The translations under genes and the position numbers were made by a program. 64,000 nt of DNA from Acidimicrobiaceae bacterium (GTDB taxonomy: Bacteria; Actinomycetota; Acidimicrobiia; Acidimicrobiales; Aldehydirespiratoraceae). The stretch is taken from NCBI GenBank assembly GCA_009842325.1, contig VYFQ01000011.1, positions 76,356 to 140,355 on the forward strand. The letters run 5' to 3'. Positions 1 to 7,386 of this stretch are shown here, in pieces; the first letter of the stretch is position 1; every line of letters begins with the position of its first letter. The notes beneath the pieces were generated by a model. It saw only the letters and a program-made list of their open reading frames with translations. It was not told where the DNA came from and made no database searches.

Positions 1-1
1 C

Positions 2-295
2 GGCGGCTTCGACCAGCTGCTGGTGCAGTTCATCGGCGCGGCGCTGGTGTTCGTGTGGGTGGCGGCCACCACCGGGATCCTGTTCGCAGTGATCAAGCAC
101 ACAGTTGGACTCCGGGTGCCGCCCGAGGTCGAGGTCAGCGGCCTCGACATCTTCGAGCACGGACAGCCCGGGTACGTCTTCAGGGCGACCGAGAACGGAT
201 CAGAGTCCGCAGAGGCCGTCGTCGGGGCCACCTCGAACGGCAGCCACAACGGCGCAGGACACCTCAACGCCGAGGCCGGCGCGCTCGAGGACTAG
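2..295 (+). CDS. amt: Ammonium transporter Amt, C-terminal fragment (cut by window edge)
   Basis: Reading frame open from the left edge to a TAG stop. About 97 residues remain: the last hydrophobic helix (rich in V, A, F, W), then a cytoplasmic tail. The tail carries EVSGLDIFEHG, which fits the G-L-D-x-x-x-H-G motif of Amt/MtuP tails that gates the channel and contacts PII proteins. It ends in a polar N/G/S/A-rich stretch. The protein would move ammonium across the cytoplasmic membrane. The rest of the gene lies outside the window. A second, complete amt on the other strand (25840-27231) has a different tail, so the two are probably not recent duplicates. Confidence 0.8.
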   Translation, partial: GGFDQLLVQFIGAALVFVWVAATTGILFAVIKHTVGLRVPPEVEVSGLDIFEHGQPGYVFRATENGSESAEAVVGATSNGSHNGAGHLNAEAGALED

Positions 296-368
296 GACCC
301 GGTGAACGGGCGGCTAGTGACCGTGGACGCGTTCATGCTGGCCGCGGTCTAAGCGTCCGTAGTGGTGC

Positions 369-728
369 TCAAGCCGGTTGGTTGAGTTCGATCATGTTGC
401 CGGCCGGGTCGAAGAAGAACGTCTGGCGGGCCGGCGTCCCCGGCAGCGGCTTGGGGTCGGCCACGTCCACGCCCCGGTCCCGCAACTCCGTCACCGCGGC
501 GTCGATGTCCTCCACCTTGAAGGCCCAGTGCTGGCCCTCGGGCGCCACCCAGCCCTCGACCTCGATCAGGTGGACCTCACCGCCGCCGGGGGTCTGCAAC
601 CAGCGGCCGTTGAAGCCGAAGTCGGGCCGGGGCAGCACGGCCATGCCCAGCACGTCGGTGTAAAACGGCGCGGCCGCATCCACGTCGGGAACGTTGATCG
701 ATACATGGTGTACCGGCCCGAGTTCCAT
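369..728 (-). CDS. VOC/glyoxalase-family protein
   Basis: About 119 residues, one glyoxalase/bleomycin-resistance/dioxygenase (VOC) module of two beta-alpha-beta-beta-beta units. Family signs are VHHVSINVPDVDAAAPFYTDVLG at the start (the His after the first strand is a likely metal ligand), GQHWAFKVEDIDAAV in the middle, and FFFDPAGNMIEL at the end with its terminal Glu ligand. The substrate cannot be read from the sequence. I chose the ATG at 728 because it has AGG about 9 nt upstream; a TTG lies three codons earlier. It follows mutM by 10 nt on the same strand and is probably co-transcribed with it. Confidence 0.8.
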   Translation of the reverse strand: MELGPVHHVSINVPDVDAAAPFYTDVLGMAVLPRPDFGFNGRWLQTPGGGEVHLIEVEGWVAPEGQHWAFKVEDIDAAVTELRDRGVDVADPKPLPGTPARQTFFFDPAGNMIELNQPA

Positions 729-738
729 GCGTCCCAAC

Positions 739-1554
739 CTACCGCCGCTGGCAGGTGGGGCACCAAGTGGTGCCCCGGGCGTCGATGATCCGGCGACGCA
801 GCTCTGTGCCGCAGCGTTCGCACGGCTCTCCCGCCCGGCCGTAGCAGCGCAGATGGTGCTGGTTGCGCCCCGACGATCCGTCCAGGGTGGCGTAGTCGCG
901 CAGCGTGGTGCCGCCGTGGCGCAGCCCCGACCTGAGCGCGGTGCGGATGGCTTCGGCCAGCCGTCCGGCCCGGGGTTTCGACACGTAGCGCACGGCAGGG
1001 TTGATCTGGGCCAGCCACAGCGCCTCGTCGGCGTAGATGTTGCCCACTCCCGCCACCGGCCGCTGCGACAGCAGCTGGGTCTTCACGCAGCGCCGGCTGG
1101 CGCTGAGCGCCCGCCAGAGGCCGTCGCCTGTGAACTGGTCGCTGAAGGGTTCGGGCCCGAGGCGGTCGAGCGTGGCAATGGCCTCGTAGCGGCCGGCCTC
1201 AACCACGTGCACCCGCCCGAACCGTCGCACGTCGTGGAGCGTGAGCACCTCGTCGCCGTCCAGACGCCACCAGGCCCGCAGGTGCGGATGGTCTCGATCG
1301 GCGTCGGGCGAAATGGACAGCCGTCCGGTCATCCCCAGGTGGATGACCAGCTCGCATCCGGTTTCGCTGCCGTCGTCAAGGGCGAGGATGAGATACTTGC
1401 CGCGGCGGCCGACGGCTGAGATCTGGCCGCCGATCGCGTCCATGGCCGGTAAGAACTTCTCGGAGGGGTGGGAGCCTGCGTCGGAGATCGAGCGCCCTGT
1501 CAGGCGCGGGTGCAACTGGGCTCGGATGGTCTCGACCTCGGGAAGCTCGGGCAC
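739..1554 (-). CDS. mutM: Formamidopyrimidine-DNA glycosylase (Fpg/MutM)
   Basis: Base-excision repair enzyme that removes 8-oxoguanine and formamidopyrimidines and nicks the abasic site. I place the start at a GTG giving M-PELPEVETIR, because the catalytic proline must be residue 2; a further upstream ATG would add three residues and block it. The Glu next to it and the conserved Lys in GRRGKYL (about residue 53) are present. The C-terminus has the zinc finger: CYGRAGEPCERCG followed by CPTCQ. Length 271 aa is typical. A TACGGT element 7 nt before the GTG supports a leaderless transcript from this start. Confidence 0.95.
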   Translation of the reverse strand: MPELPEVETIRAQLHPRLTGRSISDAGSHPSEKFLPAMDAIGGQISAVGRRGKYLILALDDGSETGCELVIHLGMTGRLSISPDADRDHPHLRAWWRLDGDEVLTLHDVRRFGRVHVVEAGRYEAIATLDRLGPEPFSDQFTGDGLWRALSASRRCVKTQLLSQRPVAGVGNIYADEALWLAQINPAVRYVSKPRAGRLAEAIRTALRSGLRHGGTTLRDYATLDGSSGRNQHHLRCYGRAGEPCERCGTELRRRIIDARGTTWCPTCQRR

Positions 1555-1561
1555 CGGCCGC

Positions 1562-1567
1562 ACCGTA
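1562..1567 (-). promoter_or_regulatory. Leaderless -10 element of mutM
   Basis: TACGGT read on the minus strand, 7 nt from the GTG at 1554. Confidence 0.5.
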
Positions 1568-1591
1568 CCGGAGCCGGCCCCGTCCTAACCG

Positions 1592-1641
1592 GGAATTGGC
1601 AGCCGGGAACGCCCGAACCGGCACCCACCGCTGCCAATTCC
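1592..1641. repeat. 50-bp palindromic element, copy A
   Basis: Perfect 12-bp inverted arms (GGAATTGGCAGC at 1592-1603, GCTGCCAATTCC at 1630-1641) around a 26-nt centre. The reverse complement is closely similar over its whole 50 bp to 30543-30592, including the centre-flanking blocks GGTGGG and GGGCGTTCC; only about nine central bases differ strongly. It lies upstream of mutM and downstream of the hypothetical gene at 1655. It could act as a hairpin terminator or be a small dispersed repeat. Confidence 0.8.
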
Positions 1642-1654
1642 ATCCAAGAAGGCG

Positions 1655-1963
1655 TCAGGCCGCGGCGGTCGCTCCGTTGGCGCCCCGCACGATCACGTCG
1701 ATGGCGTCGATGAGGTCGGGCTGGCTCCTGAAGTAGTCGACCTGCTCGCCCTTCCAGGGCTGCACCAAGTCCTCCGGCTCGAAGCCGGCGCGTTGCCAGG
1801 CGGTGGCCACTATCCGGAGCGCCTGGTCGACCTCCGGAGTGGCCGCGGTGACCGCGGCAGCCGCCATGGCCTCCACATCGACGGTCTCGCTGCTCACCAG
1901 GGGGCGGCGGATCGTGGAGATGCGGAATCGGATCGCCTCGGCCGCGATTCGGGTGTGGTTCAT
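1655..1963 (-). CDS. Small hypothetical protein
   Basis: About 102 residues from the ATG at 1963 (MNHTRIAAEAIRFRIS). A GTG at 2023 would extend it by 20 residues of unusual, Cys-rich composition and is less likely. Alanine-rich with a central acidic helix and a C-terminal part containing WQRAGFEPEDLVQPW; no family recognised, no membrane segment, no signal peptide. It lies 81 nt downstream of ferrochelatase on the same strand. That gap holds a DnaA-box-like site and the most AT-rich stretch nearby, so it may have its own promoter. Confidence 0.5.
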   Translation of the reverse strand: MNHTRIAAEAIRFRISTIRRPLVSSETVDVEAMAAAAVTAATPEVDQALRIVATAWQRAGFEPEDLVQPWKGEQVDYFRSQPDLIDAIDVIVRGANGATAAA

Positions 1964-2015
1964 CGTGAGATGTTCGATCCCGGGGTTCGACGGTATACAG
2001 CTACAGAAAATACAG

Positions 2016-2024
2016 TTATCCACA
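2016..2024 (+). promoter_or_regulatory. DnaA-box-like site
   Basis: TTATCCACA, identical to the E. coli DnaA-box consensus, in the gap between the stop of hemH and the small hypothetical gene. Same orientation as the three sites at 3069-3123. Confidence 0.45.
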
Positions 2025-2044
2025 GGCTGAGTGGTGGATACCCG

Positions 2045-3076
2045 TCAAGAACGCAGCGGGCAGCAGCCGGCGGGGCAGGCGTCGGGACCCACGCCGAGAC
2101 GGCCGAGGGAGCGCCGGGCTGCGCCGGGTTCGAGGCGCTCGGAGATCAACTCCTGCCACATGGCCACGAAGCGGTCGTCGGGCCCCGTGCCGGGGGTCAC
2201 GGCCCGCACCAGCCGCATGCCCAGATCGGCCGCGGTGCCGGCCGCGACCACGTCGAGGTCCCACATGACCTCCATGTGGTCGGTGACGAAGCCGATCGGG
2301 GCCAGGACCACGGCCTCGACGCCGTCGTCGCGGGACAGGCGTTCCAGGCACTCGTTCACATCGGGAGCCAACCACGGCACCGAGGGCGGGCCGCTGCGGC
2401 TCTGCCAGGCCATGGTCCAGGCGTCGAGGCCGGCCCCGCCCGCCACCAGCCGAGCGGTCTCTGTTAGTTGGCGCTCGTAGTCGCAGCCTGCGGCCATGGT
2501 CTCGGGGATGGAGTGGGCGGTGAACACAAGCCGGGCCTCCGCTCGGAGCTCGGCGGGCAGGCTCCCGCGGGCCGCCGCGACCGCGTCGCTGAAGGGCTCG
2601 ACGAAGCCTGGGTGGTCGTAGTAGGCGCGCACCTTGTCGATGGCGGGCGCGGCCTCTCCCACCGCGGCCCGAGCCGCCTCGATGTCGTCCAGGTACTGGC
2701 GGCAGCCCGAGTACGACGAGTACGCGGAGGTGACGACGGCCAGCGCCCGGCGGTGCCCGGCCTCGGCCATCTCACCTACGGCGTCGGCCAGGTAGGGGAC
2801 CCAGTTGCGGTTGCCCCAGTACACGGGCAGGTCGAGGCCCGCGGCTGCGAGCCGGCGGGCCAGAGCCGTGCGCAGCCGGCGGCACTGGGCGTTGAGGGGG
2901 CTGACCCCGCCGAAGTGCTGGTACTGCCGGGCGACCACGGCCAGGCGCTCGGCACCGATATCGCGTCCCGCAGTGACGTTGGCGAGGAACGGCTCAACCT
3001 CCGAGGGGCCTTCGGGACCTCCGAAGGACACGATCACGACCGCGTCGTAGGCCGGAACTTTCCCCAACTTGTTCAC
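2045..3076 (-). CDS. hemH: Coproporphyrin-type ferrochelatase
   Basis: Inserts ferrous iron into the porphyrin; in actinobacteria this family (CpfC) acts on coproporphyrin III in the coproporphyrin-dependent haem pathway. Seen: SFGGPEG near the N-terminus, FTAHSIPETM with catalytic His at about 188, WQSRSGPPSVPWL, and FVTDHMEVMWDLD with the conserved Glu at about 269. Cys125 and the C-terminal cluster Cys334, Cys338, Cys339 match the arrangement of [2Fe-2S] ligands in actinobacterial enzymes. 343 aa from the GTG at 3076; the start is not firm, since no strong ribosome site is visible and an in-frame GTG occurs 13 codons later. Confidence 0.93.
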   Translation of the reverse strand: MNKLGKVPAYDAVVIVSFGGPEGPSEVEPFLANVTAGRDIGAERLAVVARQYQHFGGVSPLNAQCRRLRTALARRLAAAGLDLPVYWGNRNWVPYLADAVGEMAEAGHRRALAVVTSAYSSYSGCRQYLDDIEAARAAVGEAAPAIDKVRAYYDHPGFVEPFSDAVAAARGSLPAELRAEARLVFTAHSIPETMAAGCDYERQLTETARLVAGGAGLDAWTMAWQSRSGPPSVPWLAPDVNECLERLSRDDGVEAVVLAPIGFVTDHMEVMWDLDVVAAGTAADLGMRLVRAVTPGTGPDDRFVAMWQELISERLEPGAARRSLGRLGVGPDACPAGCCPLRS

Positions 3077-3123
3077 AGGTCTTGCCCCGAGTTACCCACA
3101 GCTCTCTCGTGAAGTTGTCCACA
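3069..3123 (+). promoter_or_regulatory. Three DnaA-box-like sites spaced exactly 23 bp
   Basis: TTGTTCACA (3069), TTACCCACA (3092) and TTGTCCACA (3115), all in the same orientation. The third equals the high-GC actinobacterial DnaA-box consensus; the other two each differ slightly. They overlap the start of hemH and fill its upstream region. Confidence 0.5.
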
Positions 3124-3149
3124 GTCCTCCCCGGGCCGGACCGTGGCGG

Positions 3150-3851
3150 TCACTCCAGTACGCCGAAGTTCTCCAGGTCCTCGTCGAGCGTCGACAGGAT
3201 GCGGTCGATGGTCTTCTGCCTCGCGGTGCGGCGGGTCAGCCCGAACGCGGTCCGGCGCACGTGCGCGGCCAGCGCGGTCGCCCGCTGCATCGTCGCGTCG
3301 TGCAGCTCGTCGGCGGGGACCACCTCGTCGAGGTAGCCGGCCTCGGCCGCGCCGCGGGGCGAGTAGGCCGTGGCCAGTGCGGTGGCGGCGGTGAAGTGCC
3401 GGGGGCTGAGCCGGTCCCGGGCCATCTCTATCCCGAAGATGGGCAGCGGCATGCCGAGGGACACCTCGATGAGTCCGATCTTGGCCTCGACGTCGGCCCC
3501 GATGCGAACGTCGCTCGACAGCAGCATGATCGCGCCAAAGGCGAGAGCGTGGCCGGTGCAGGCGGCCACTACCGGCACAGCCGCCCCGTAGAGCCGCATC
3601 GCGGTGTGGGCCCCCGTGGCGACGAGAGCCCGGGTGGCTTGAGGACCCTCTTCGAACACGCCGAGATCGAAGCCGGCGCTGAAGCGGCCCTCCCGGCCGG
3701 TGATCACCAGCGCTCCGGCGCTCTGCTCGGCGTCGTCCAGGGCCGCGTCGATGGCCGCCAGCGTGTCGTAGCCCACGGCGTTGGCCTTGCCGTCGTCCAA
3801 GCGCAGGACGGCCACGCCGTCGACGACTTCATAGGAGGTCTTCGATGTCAT
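3150..3851 (-). CDS. Enoyl-CoA hydratase/isomerase (crotonase) family protein
   Basis: 233 aa, one crotonase domain, on the short side for the family. The oxyanion-hole segments are GRFSAGFDLG and CTGHALAFGAIMLLSSD. The context VVACTGHA plus the early DDGKANA resembles actinobacterial EchA3-like proteins. The glutamates used by true hydratases are not obvious, so hydratase activity is uncertain and an isomerase or thioesterase role is possible. The ATG at 3851 is preferred over the GTG three codons upstream because TACGGT lies 7 nt before it. Confidence 0.8.
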   Translation of the reverse strand: MTSKTSYEVVDGVAVLRLDDGKANAVGYDTLAAIDAALDDAEQSAGALVITGREGRFSAGFDLGVFEEGPQATRALVATGAHTAMRLYGAAVPVVAACTGHALAFGAIMLLSSDVRIGADVEAKIGLIEVSLGMPLPIFGIEMARDRLSPRHFTAATALATAYSPRGAAEAGYLDEVVPADELHDATMQRATALAAHVRRTAFGLTRRTARQKTIDRILSTLDEDLENFGVLE

Positions 3852-3858
3852 GGCGTGC

Positions 3859-3864
3859 ACCGTA
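3859..3864 (-). promoter_or_regulatory. Leaderless -10 element of the crotonase gene
   Basis: TACGGT on the minus strand, 7 nt from the ATG at 3851. Confidence 0.45.
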
Positions 3865-3924
3865 TCGCAGGTGCCCCGCCTGCCCGCCCGCCCATTCCAC
3901 TACCGCCCGGCGGAGGCATGTCGG

Positions 3925-3930
3925 TAGGCT
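3925..3930 (+). promoter_or_regulatory. Leaderless -10 element of the nfu gene
   Basis: TAGGCT, 7 nt from the ATG at 3938. Confidence 0.45.
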
Positions 3931-3937
3931 CGGACTC

Positions 3938-4591
3938 ATGACCGACACCGTCGCCGCGTCCACCGACGCACCTGAGGCGTCCGCCGATGAGGTGCTGATT
4001 GTCACGGATGCGGCCAGGACGGCCGTGCTGGCCATCCGCGACCGCGAGGACGACGGCGAGACCCTGGGGCTCAGGGTCGAGGTGACTGGCACCGCGGGCA
4101 TCGACTACACCTACGACCTGGCTCTCGACCCGGTGTCGGACGCGGCCGCCGACGACCATATCCGCACCGCGGACGGCTTGACGGTGATCGTGCCCGACGC
4201 CAGCGTCAGCCGGCTCCGGGGCTCCACCCTCGACGTGCCGTCGATGCCCGGCCAGGGCGGTCTCGTCATCCGCAACCCCAACCGCCCCAACCCGCTGGGT
4301 GACATGGGTCGTCTGGAACTCACCGGCGGGATCGGCGACAAGGTTCAGCAGCTGCTCGATATCAGCATCAACCCCGCGCTGGCCTCGCACGGGGGCTACG
4401 CCAGCCTGGTGGAGGTGCAGGGCGACGACACGGTGGTAGTCACCATGGGCGGCGGCTGCCAGGGATGCGCCATGAGCCAGGCCACGCTGTCCGACGGCAT
4501 CAAGCGGGCCATCATGGAGGCCATCCCCGAGGTGAGCGAAGTGATCGACGTCACCGATCACGACGCGGGGGAGAACCCCTACTACAGCTGA
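3938..4591 (+). CDS. NfuA-type iron-sulfur cluster carrier
   Basis: 217 aa with two domains. Residues about 17-115 are a degenerate A-type (HesB/IscA-like) domain: DGLTVIVPDASVSRLRG and GGLVIRNPN are seen, but the cluster-binding cysteines are absent, as in E. coli NfuA. Residues about 130-210 are the NifU C-terminal domain with GGGCQGCAMS; Cys174 and Cys177 would bridge a [4Fe-4S] cluster in a dimer. Role: delivery of clusters to apo-proteins; clients in this window include MoaA, IspH and the radical-SAM protein. It is divergent from the crotonase gene. Confidence 0.88.
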   Translation: MTDTVAASTDAPEASADEVLIVTDAARTAVLAIRDREDDGETLGLRVEVTGTAGIDYTYDLALDPVSDAAADDHIRTADGLTVIVPDASVSRLRGSTLDVPSMPGQGGLVIRNPNRPNPLGDMGRLELTGGIGDKVQQLLDISINPALASHGGYASLVEVQGDDTVVVTMGGGCQGCAMSQATLSDGIKRAIMEAIPEVSEVIDVTDHDAGENPYYS

Positions 4592-4637
4592 CGGCTCGAG
4601 CCTCTGCGCCGGTAGCGGCGCCGGCTCGCGGCGCGGC

Positions 4638-6479
4638 CTACAGCAGTTCTTGCTTGACGGTGGCTGCGATCCCCGCGGCGTCCAGGCCCAGATCGGCCAG
4701 GATGGCGTCGGGCTTGCCGTGGGGGAGGTAGTCGAGCGGCACACCGAGCACCCGGACCCTGGGGGCAGCCTGCCCGGCGGCCTCGGCTCGCTCCAGCAGG
4801 GCGTCGCGGATGGCCGTGCCCGCACCGCCGGCGCGTAGCCCGTCCTCCGCGGTGACCACCACGTCGCAGGACACCGCGTCGGCGAGCATCCGGTCGCACA
4901 GCGGGCTCACGGCCCGGGGATCCCACACGGTGGCGTCGACCCCGTCGTTGGTGAGGATCTCGGCCGCCTGATCGCACGCCTCCAGCATCTTGCCCACGCC
5001 GATCAGGCACAGCCGGCCGTCGCCGGCCCGTACCTGGCGGGCCTGCAGGCCCGAGCCCACCTGTTCGGGTCCGACGCTCGGGGCCGCGGTCTTGGGCCAG
5101 CGGATGGCGACCGGGCCGCCGGTCATGTCCATGGCGTCGAGCATCATCCGCTCCAGCTCCTGGAGCGACGATGGGGCCAGCACCACCATCCCGGGCACCT
5201 TGGTGAGCAACACCATGTCGAGCACGCCGTGGTGCGACGGCCCGTCATCTCCGGTGATCCCTGCCCGATCGATGCAGAACACCACCGGCGCTTGGTGCAT
5301 GCCGCAGTCCAGATTGACCTGATCGAAGGCCCGGCTCAGGAAGGTGCTGTAGACCGCGAAGAACGGCCGAAGCCCTCCCATGGCCATGCCGACGGCCGAG
5401 GTCACCGCGTGCTGCTCGGCGATGCCCACGTCGATGCAGCGGTCGCCGAAATGCTCCCGGAACGGCAGCAGACCGGTGGAATCGGGCATGGCTGCGGTGA
5501 TGGCCACCACCTCGGGGTGCAGCCCACCCAGCTTGACCATCATGTCGGAGAACATGCCGGTGTAGGTGCCCGACTTCACCTTGCCTACATCGTGCATGTG
5601 CTTGACGGTGTCCTCCTCAGCCGGGCCGTAGCCCCGCCCCTTCTGGGTGAGCACATGGACCACGACCGGCCCGTCGAACTGGGCGGCGTTGGACAGCGCC
5701 TCCTCCAGCCCGGCGATGTCGTGCCCGTCGAAGGGACCGAGGTAGCGCACGCCCAGGTTCTCGAAGAAGCCGGCCGAGTCCCACAACTCACGCAGGGCGG
5801 CCTTCGACATCTTCATGCCCCGCTGGAGGGTGTCACCCACCCAGGGGATGCGCTCTGCCACCTCCTCGAGGCGGTCGGACCGGCGCATGATCTTGGGGTT
5901 GGAGCGGAAGCGCACCAGACTCTCGGAGAGCCTCGAGACGGTTGGGGCGTAGCTGCGGCCGTTGTCGTTGAGCACGATGATCACGTTGCGGCCGCTGTGG
6001 CCGATGTTGTTCAGCCCCTCGAAGGCCATGCCCCCTGTCAGGGCTCCGTCACCCACTACGGCCACGACGCGGCGCCGTGTGTCGGACGAGTCGAAGGCGG
6101 TGGCCAGGCCGTGGGCGTAGGACAGCACGGTGGATGCGTGGCTGTTCTCGATCCAGTCGTGAGGGGACTCTGATCGTGACGGGTATCCCGCGAGTCCCCC
6201 GGCGGTGCGCAGCGAGTCGAAGTCGGCGGCCCGTCCGGTGAGCATCTTGTGGACGTAGGCCTGGTGGCCCGTGTCCCACAGGATCACATCGTGGGGCGAG
6301 TGGAAAATGCGGTGCAGCGCGACGGTGAGCTCCACCGCCCCGAGGTTTGATCCCAGATGCCCGCCCCGGGCGGTCACAGCCTCGATGATCCGGGCGCGGA
6401 TCTGCCCGCAGAGGTCGTCGAGCTCCTCGTGGGAGCGCTCGCGTAGGTCGTCGGGACCCGTGATCGCGTCAAGTTGCAT
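4638..6479 (-). CDS. dxs: 1-deoxy-D-xylulose-5-phosphate synthase
   Basis: First step of the MEP isoprenoid pathway: pyruvate plus glyceraldehyde 3-phosphate to DXP, using thiamine diphosphate. 613 aa, full length. Seen: HLGSNLGAVELTVALH (41-56), the ThDP/Mg motif GDGALTGGMAFEGLNN (143-158), the transketolase centre with DVGIAEQHAVT, and the C-terminal domain. Good ribosome site AGGAGG before the ATG. ispH at 45495 encodes the last enzyme of the same pathway. The PAP2 gene lies 12 nt upstream on the same strand, so the two may be co-transcribed. Confidence 0.97.
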   Translation of the reverse strand: MQLDAITGPDDLRERSHEELDDLCGQIRARIIEAVTARGGHLGSNLGAVELTVALHRIFHSPHDVILWDTGHQAYVHKMLTGRAADFDSLRTAGGLAGYPSRSESPHDWIENSHASTVLSYAHGLATAFDSSDTRRRVVAVVGDGALTGGMAFEGLNNIGHSGRNVIIVLNDNGRSYAPTVSRLSESLVRFRSNPKIMRRSDRLEEVAERIPWVGDTLQRGMKMSKAALRELWDSAGFFENLGVRYLGPFDGHDIAGLEEALSNAAQFDGPVVVHVLTQKGRGYGPAEEDTVKHMHDVGKVKSGTYTGMFSDMMVKLGGLHPEVVAITAAMPDSTGLLPFREHFGDRCIDVGIAEQHAVTSAVGMAMGGLRPFFAVYSTFLSRAFDQVNLDCGMHQAPVVFCIDRAGITGDDGPSHHGVLDMVLLTKVPGMVVLAPSSLQELERMMLDAMDMTGGPVAIRWPKTAAPSVGPEQVGSGLQARQVRAGDGRLCLIGVGKMLEACDQAAEILTNDGVDATVWDPRAVSPLCDRMLADAVSCDVVVTAEDGLRAGGAGTAIRDALLERAEAAGQAAPRVRVLGVPLDYLPHGKPDAILADLGLDAAGIAATVKQELL

Positions 6480-6491
6480 CGGTCTGACCTC

Positions 6492-7367
6492 CTACGGCCG
6501 GACGGCGCCGGCCGGTCGGGGCGCCAGCCACGCCGGGAGCCTGCGGGCCAGCAGCACCCCCGCCGGGTAGGCGATCGCGACCGCCAGCAGACCTCCGACG
6601 GCGTCTATCCAGTAGTGGTTGGCGGTAACCATCACTGCAAACAGTGTAAGCCACGGATAAGCCAGCAGAGCCAGGCGCACCCACCGGCGGCGCAGAACCG
6701 GCAGGGCCGCCACCACGCACCACACCGCCCAGGCGATGTGCAGGCTCGGCATGGCCGCGTACTGGTTGGAGATGTCCATCATGGCGCTCGAGTTGAACGA
6801 CCAGAACCCGCCCGGGTCCACGAGGGTGTCCACGTAGGAGTAGTTGGAGTCGCAGGCGCCGAAGGGGCTGCAGTCGTTGAGCAGCCGGGGCGGCATGAGC
6901 GGGTAGAAGGCGAAGCCCACCAGCGCCAGCCCGGTGGTGAAGGCCAGCACGGTGCGCTGAATGCCGTAGCGAACCGGATGGCGAAGGAACAGGAACACCA
7001 TCACCGAGATGGTCACGGCGAAATGGCAGAAGCCGTAGAAGATGTTCCAGAACTGGATGAACAGGTCCCACTCGATGAACAGGTCCTGGATGCCCTTCTC
7101 GCCGAAGAGGTGCACGGCCCGCTCCCAGGCGATCACGTCGTAGGCGTTGTTGATGGCCGTCTGCTTCACCGACTGGCCCAGGTCCGATCCGAACTGGTTG
7201 CGGATGAACGTGTAGACGCCGTAGAAGGCAAGGACGATGATCAACTCGCTCCACCAGTGCAGCGAGCCGCTCAGAGAGCGCCTTCCTGAGCGCTCAGGGC
7301 TGGCCGGTGAGTCCCCGACCGGCTCCTTGCTAGCGCGGGTGCCCGCGCCAGCGACCTCCGAAGCCAT
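6492..7367 (-). CDS. PAP2-superfamily membrane protein (Aur1/Ipt1-like)
   Basis: 291 aa with about six membrane helices after a basic, Ser/Pro-rich N-terminus. Active-site motifs are AAMPSLHIAWAVW and VTANHYWIDAVGG, the PSLH and NHYWxD forms of the C2 and C3 motifs found in the inositolphosphotransferase/PAP2_3 branch, not the PSGH form of classic phosphatases. Reaction likely on a lipid-phosphate or phospho-alcohol at the membrane; substrate unknown. I chose the ATG at 7367 because TACTGT sits 6 nt upstream; an ATG at 7388 would add seven residues and overlap tldD. Adjacent to dxs on the same strand. Confidence 0.8.
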   Translation of the reverse strand: MASEVAGAGTRASKEPVGDSPASPERSGRRSLSGSLHWWSELIIVLAFYGVYTFIRNQFGSDLGQSVKQTAINNAYDVIAWERAVHLFGEKGIQDLFIEWDLFIQFWNIFYGFCHFAVTISVMVFLFLRHPVRYGIQRTVLAFTTGLALVGFAFYPLMPPRLLNDCSPFGACDSNYSYVDTLVDPGGFWSFNSSAMMDISNQYAAMPSLHIAWAVWCVVAALPVLRRRWVRLALLAYPWLTLFAVMVTANHYWIDAVGGLLAVAIAYPAGVLLARRLPAWLAPRPAGAVRP

Positions 7368-7372
7368 CGCGT

Positions 7373-7379
7373 TACAGTA
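7373..7379. promoter_or_regulatory. Overlapping divergent -10 elements (tldD / PAP2 gene)
   Basis: The 7-bp TACAGTA gives TACAGT on the plus strand, 8 nt before the tldD ATG, and TACTGT on the minus strand, 6 nt before the PAP2 ATG. Two RNA polymerases could not occupy both at once. Confidence 0.5.
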
Positions 7380-7386
7380 GTCGCCC

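Noticed and set aside
1592..1641. Integron attC site
   Set aside because: No GTTRRRY/RYYYAAC core pair at the arm ends, and no integron integrase.
3069..3123. Chromosomal origin (oriC)
   Set aside because: Only three or four boxes, no AT-rich unwinding region and no dnaA/dnaN/gyrB nearby.
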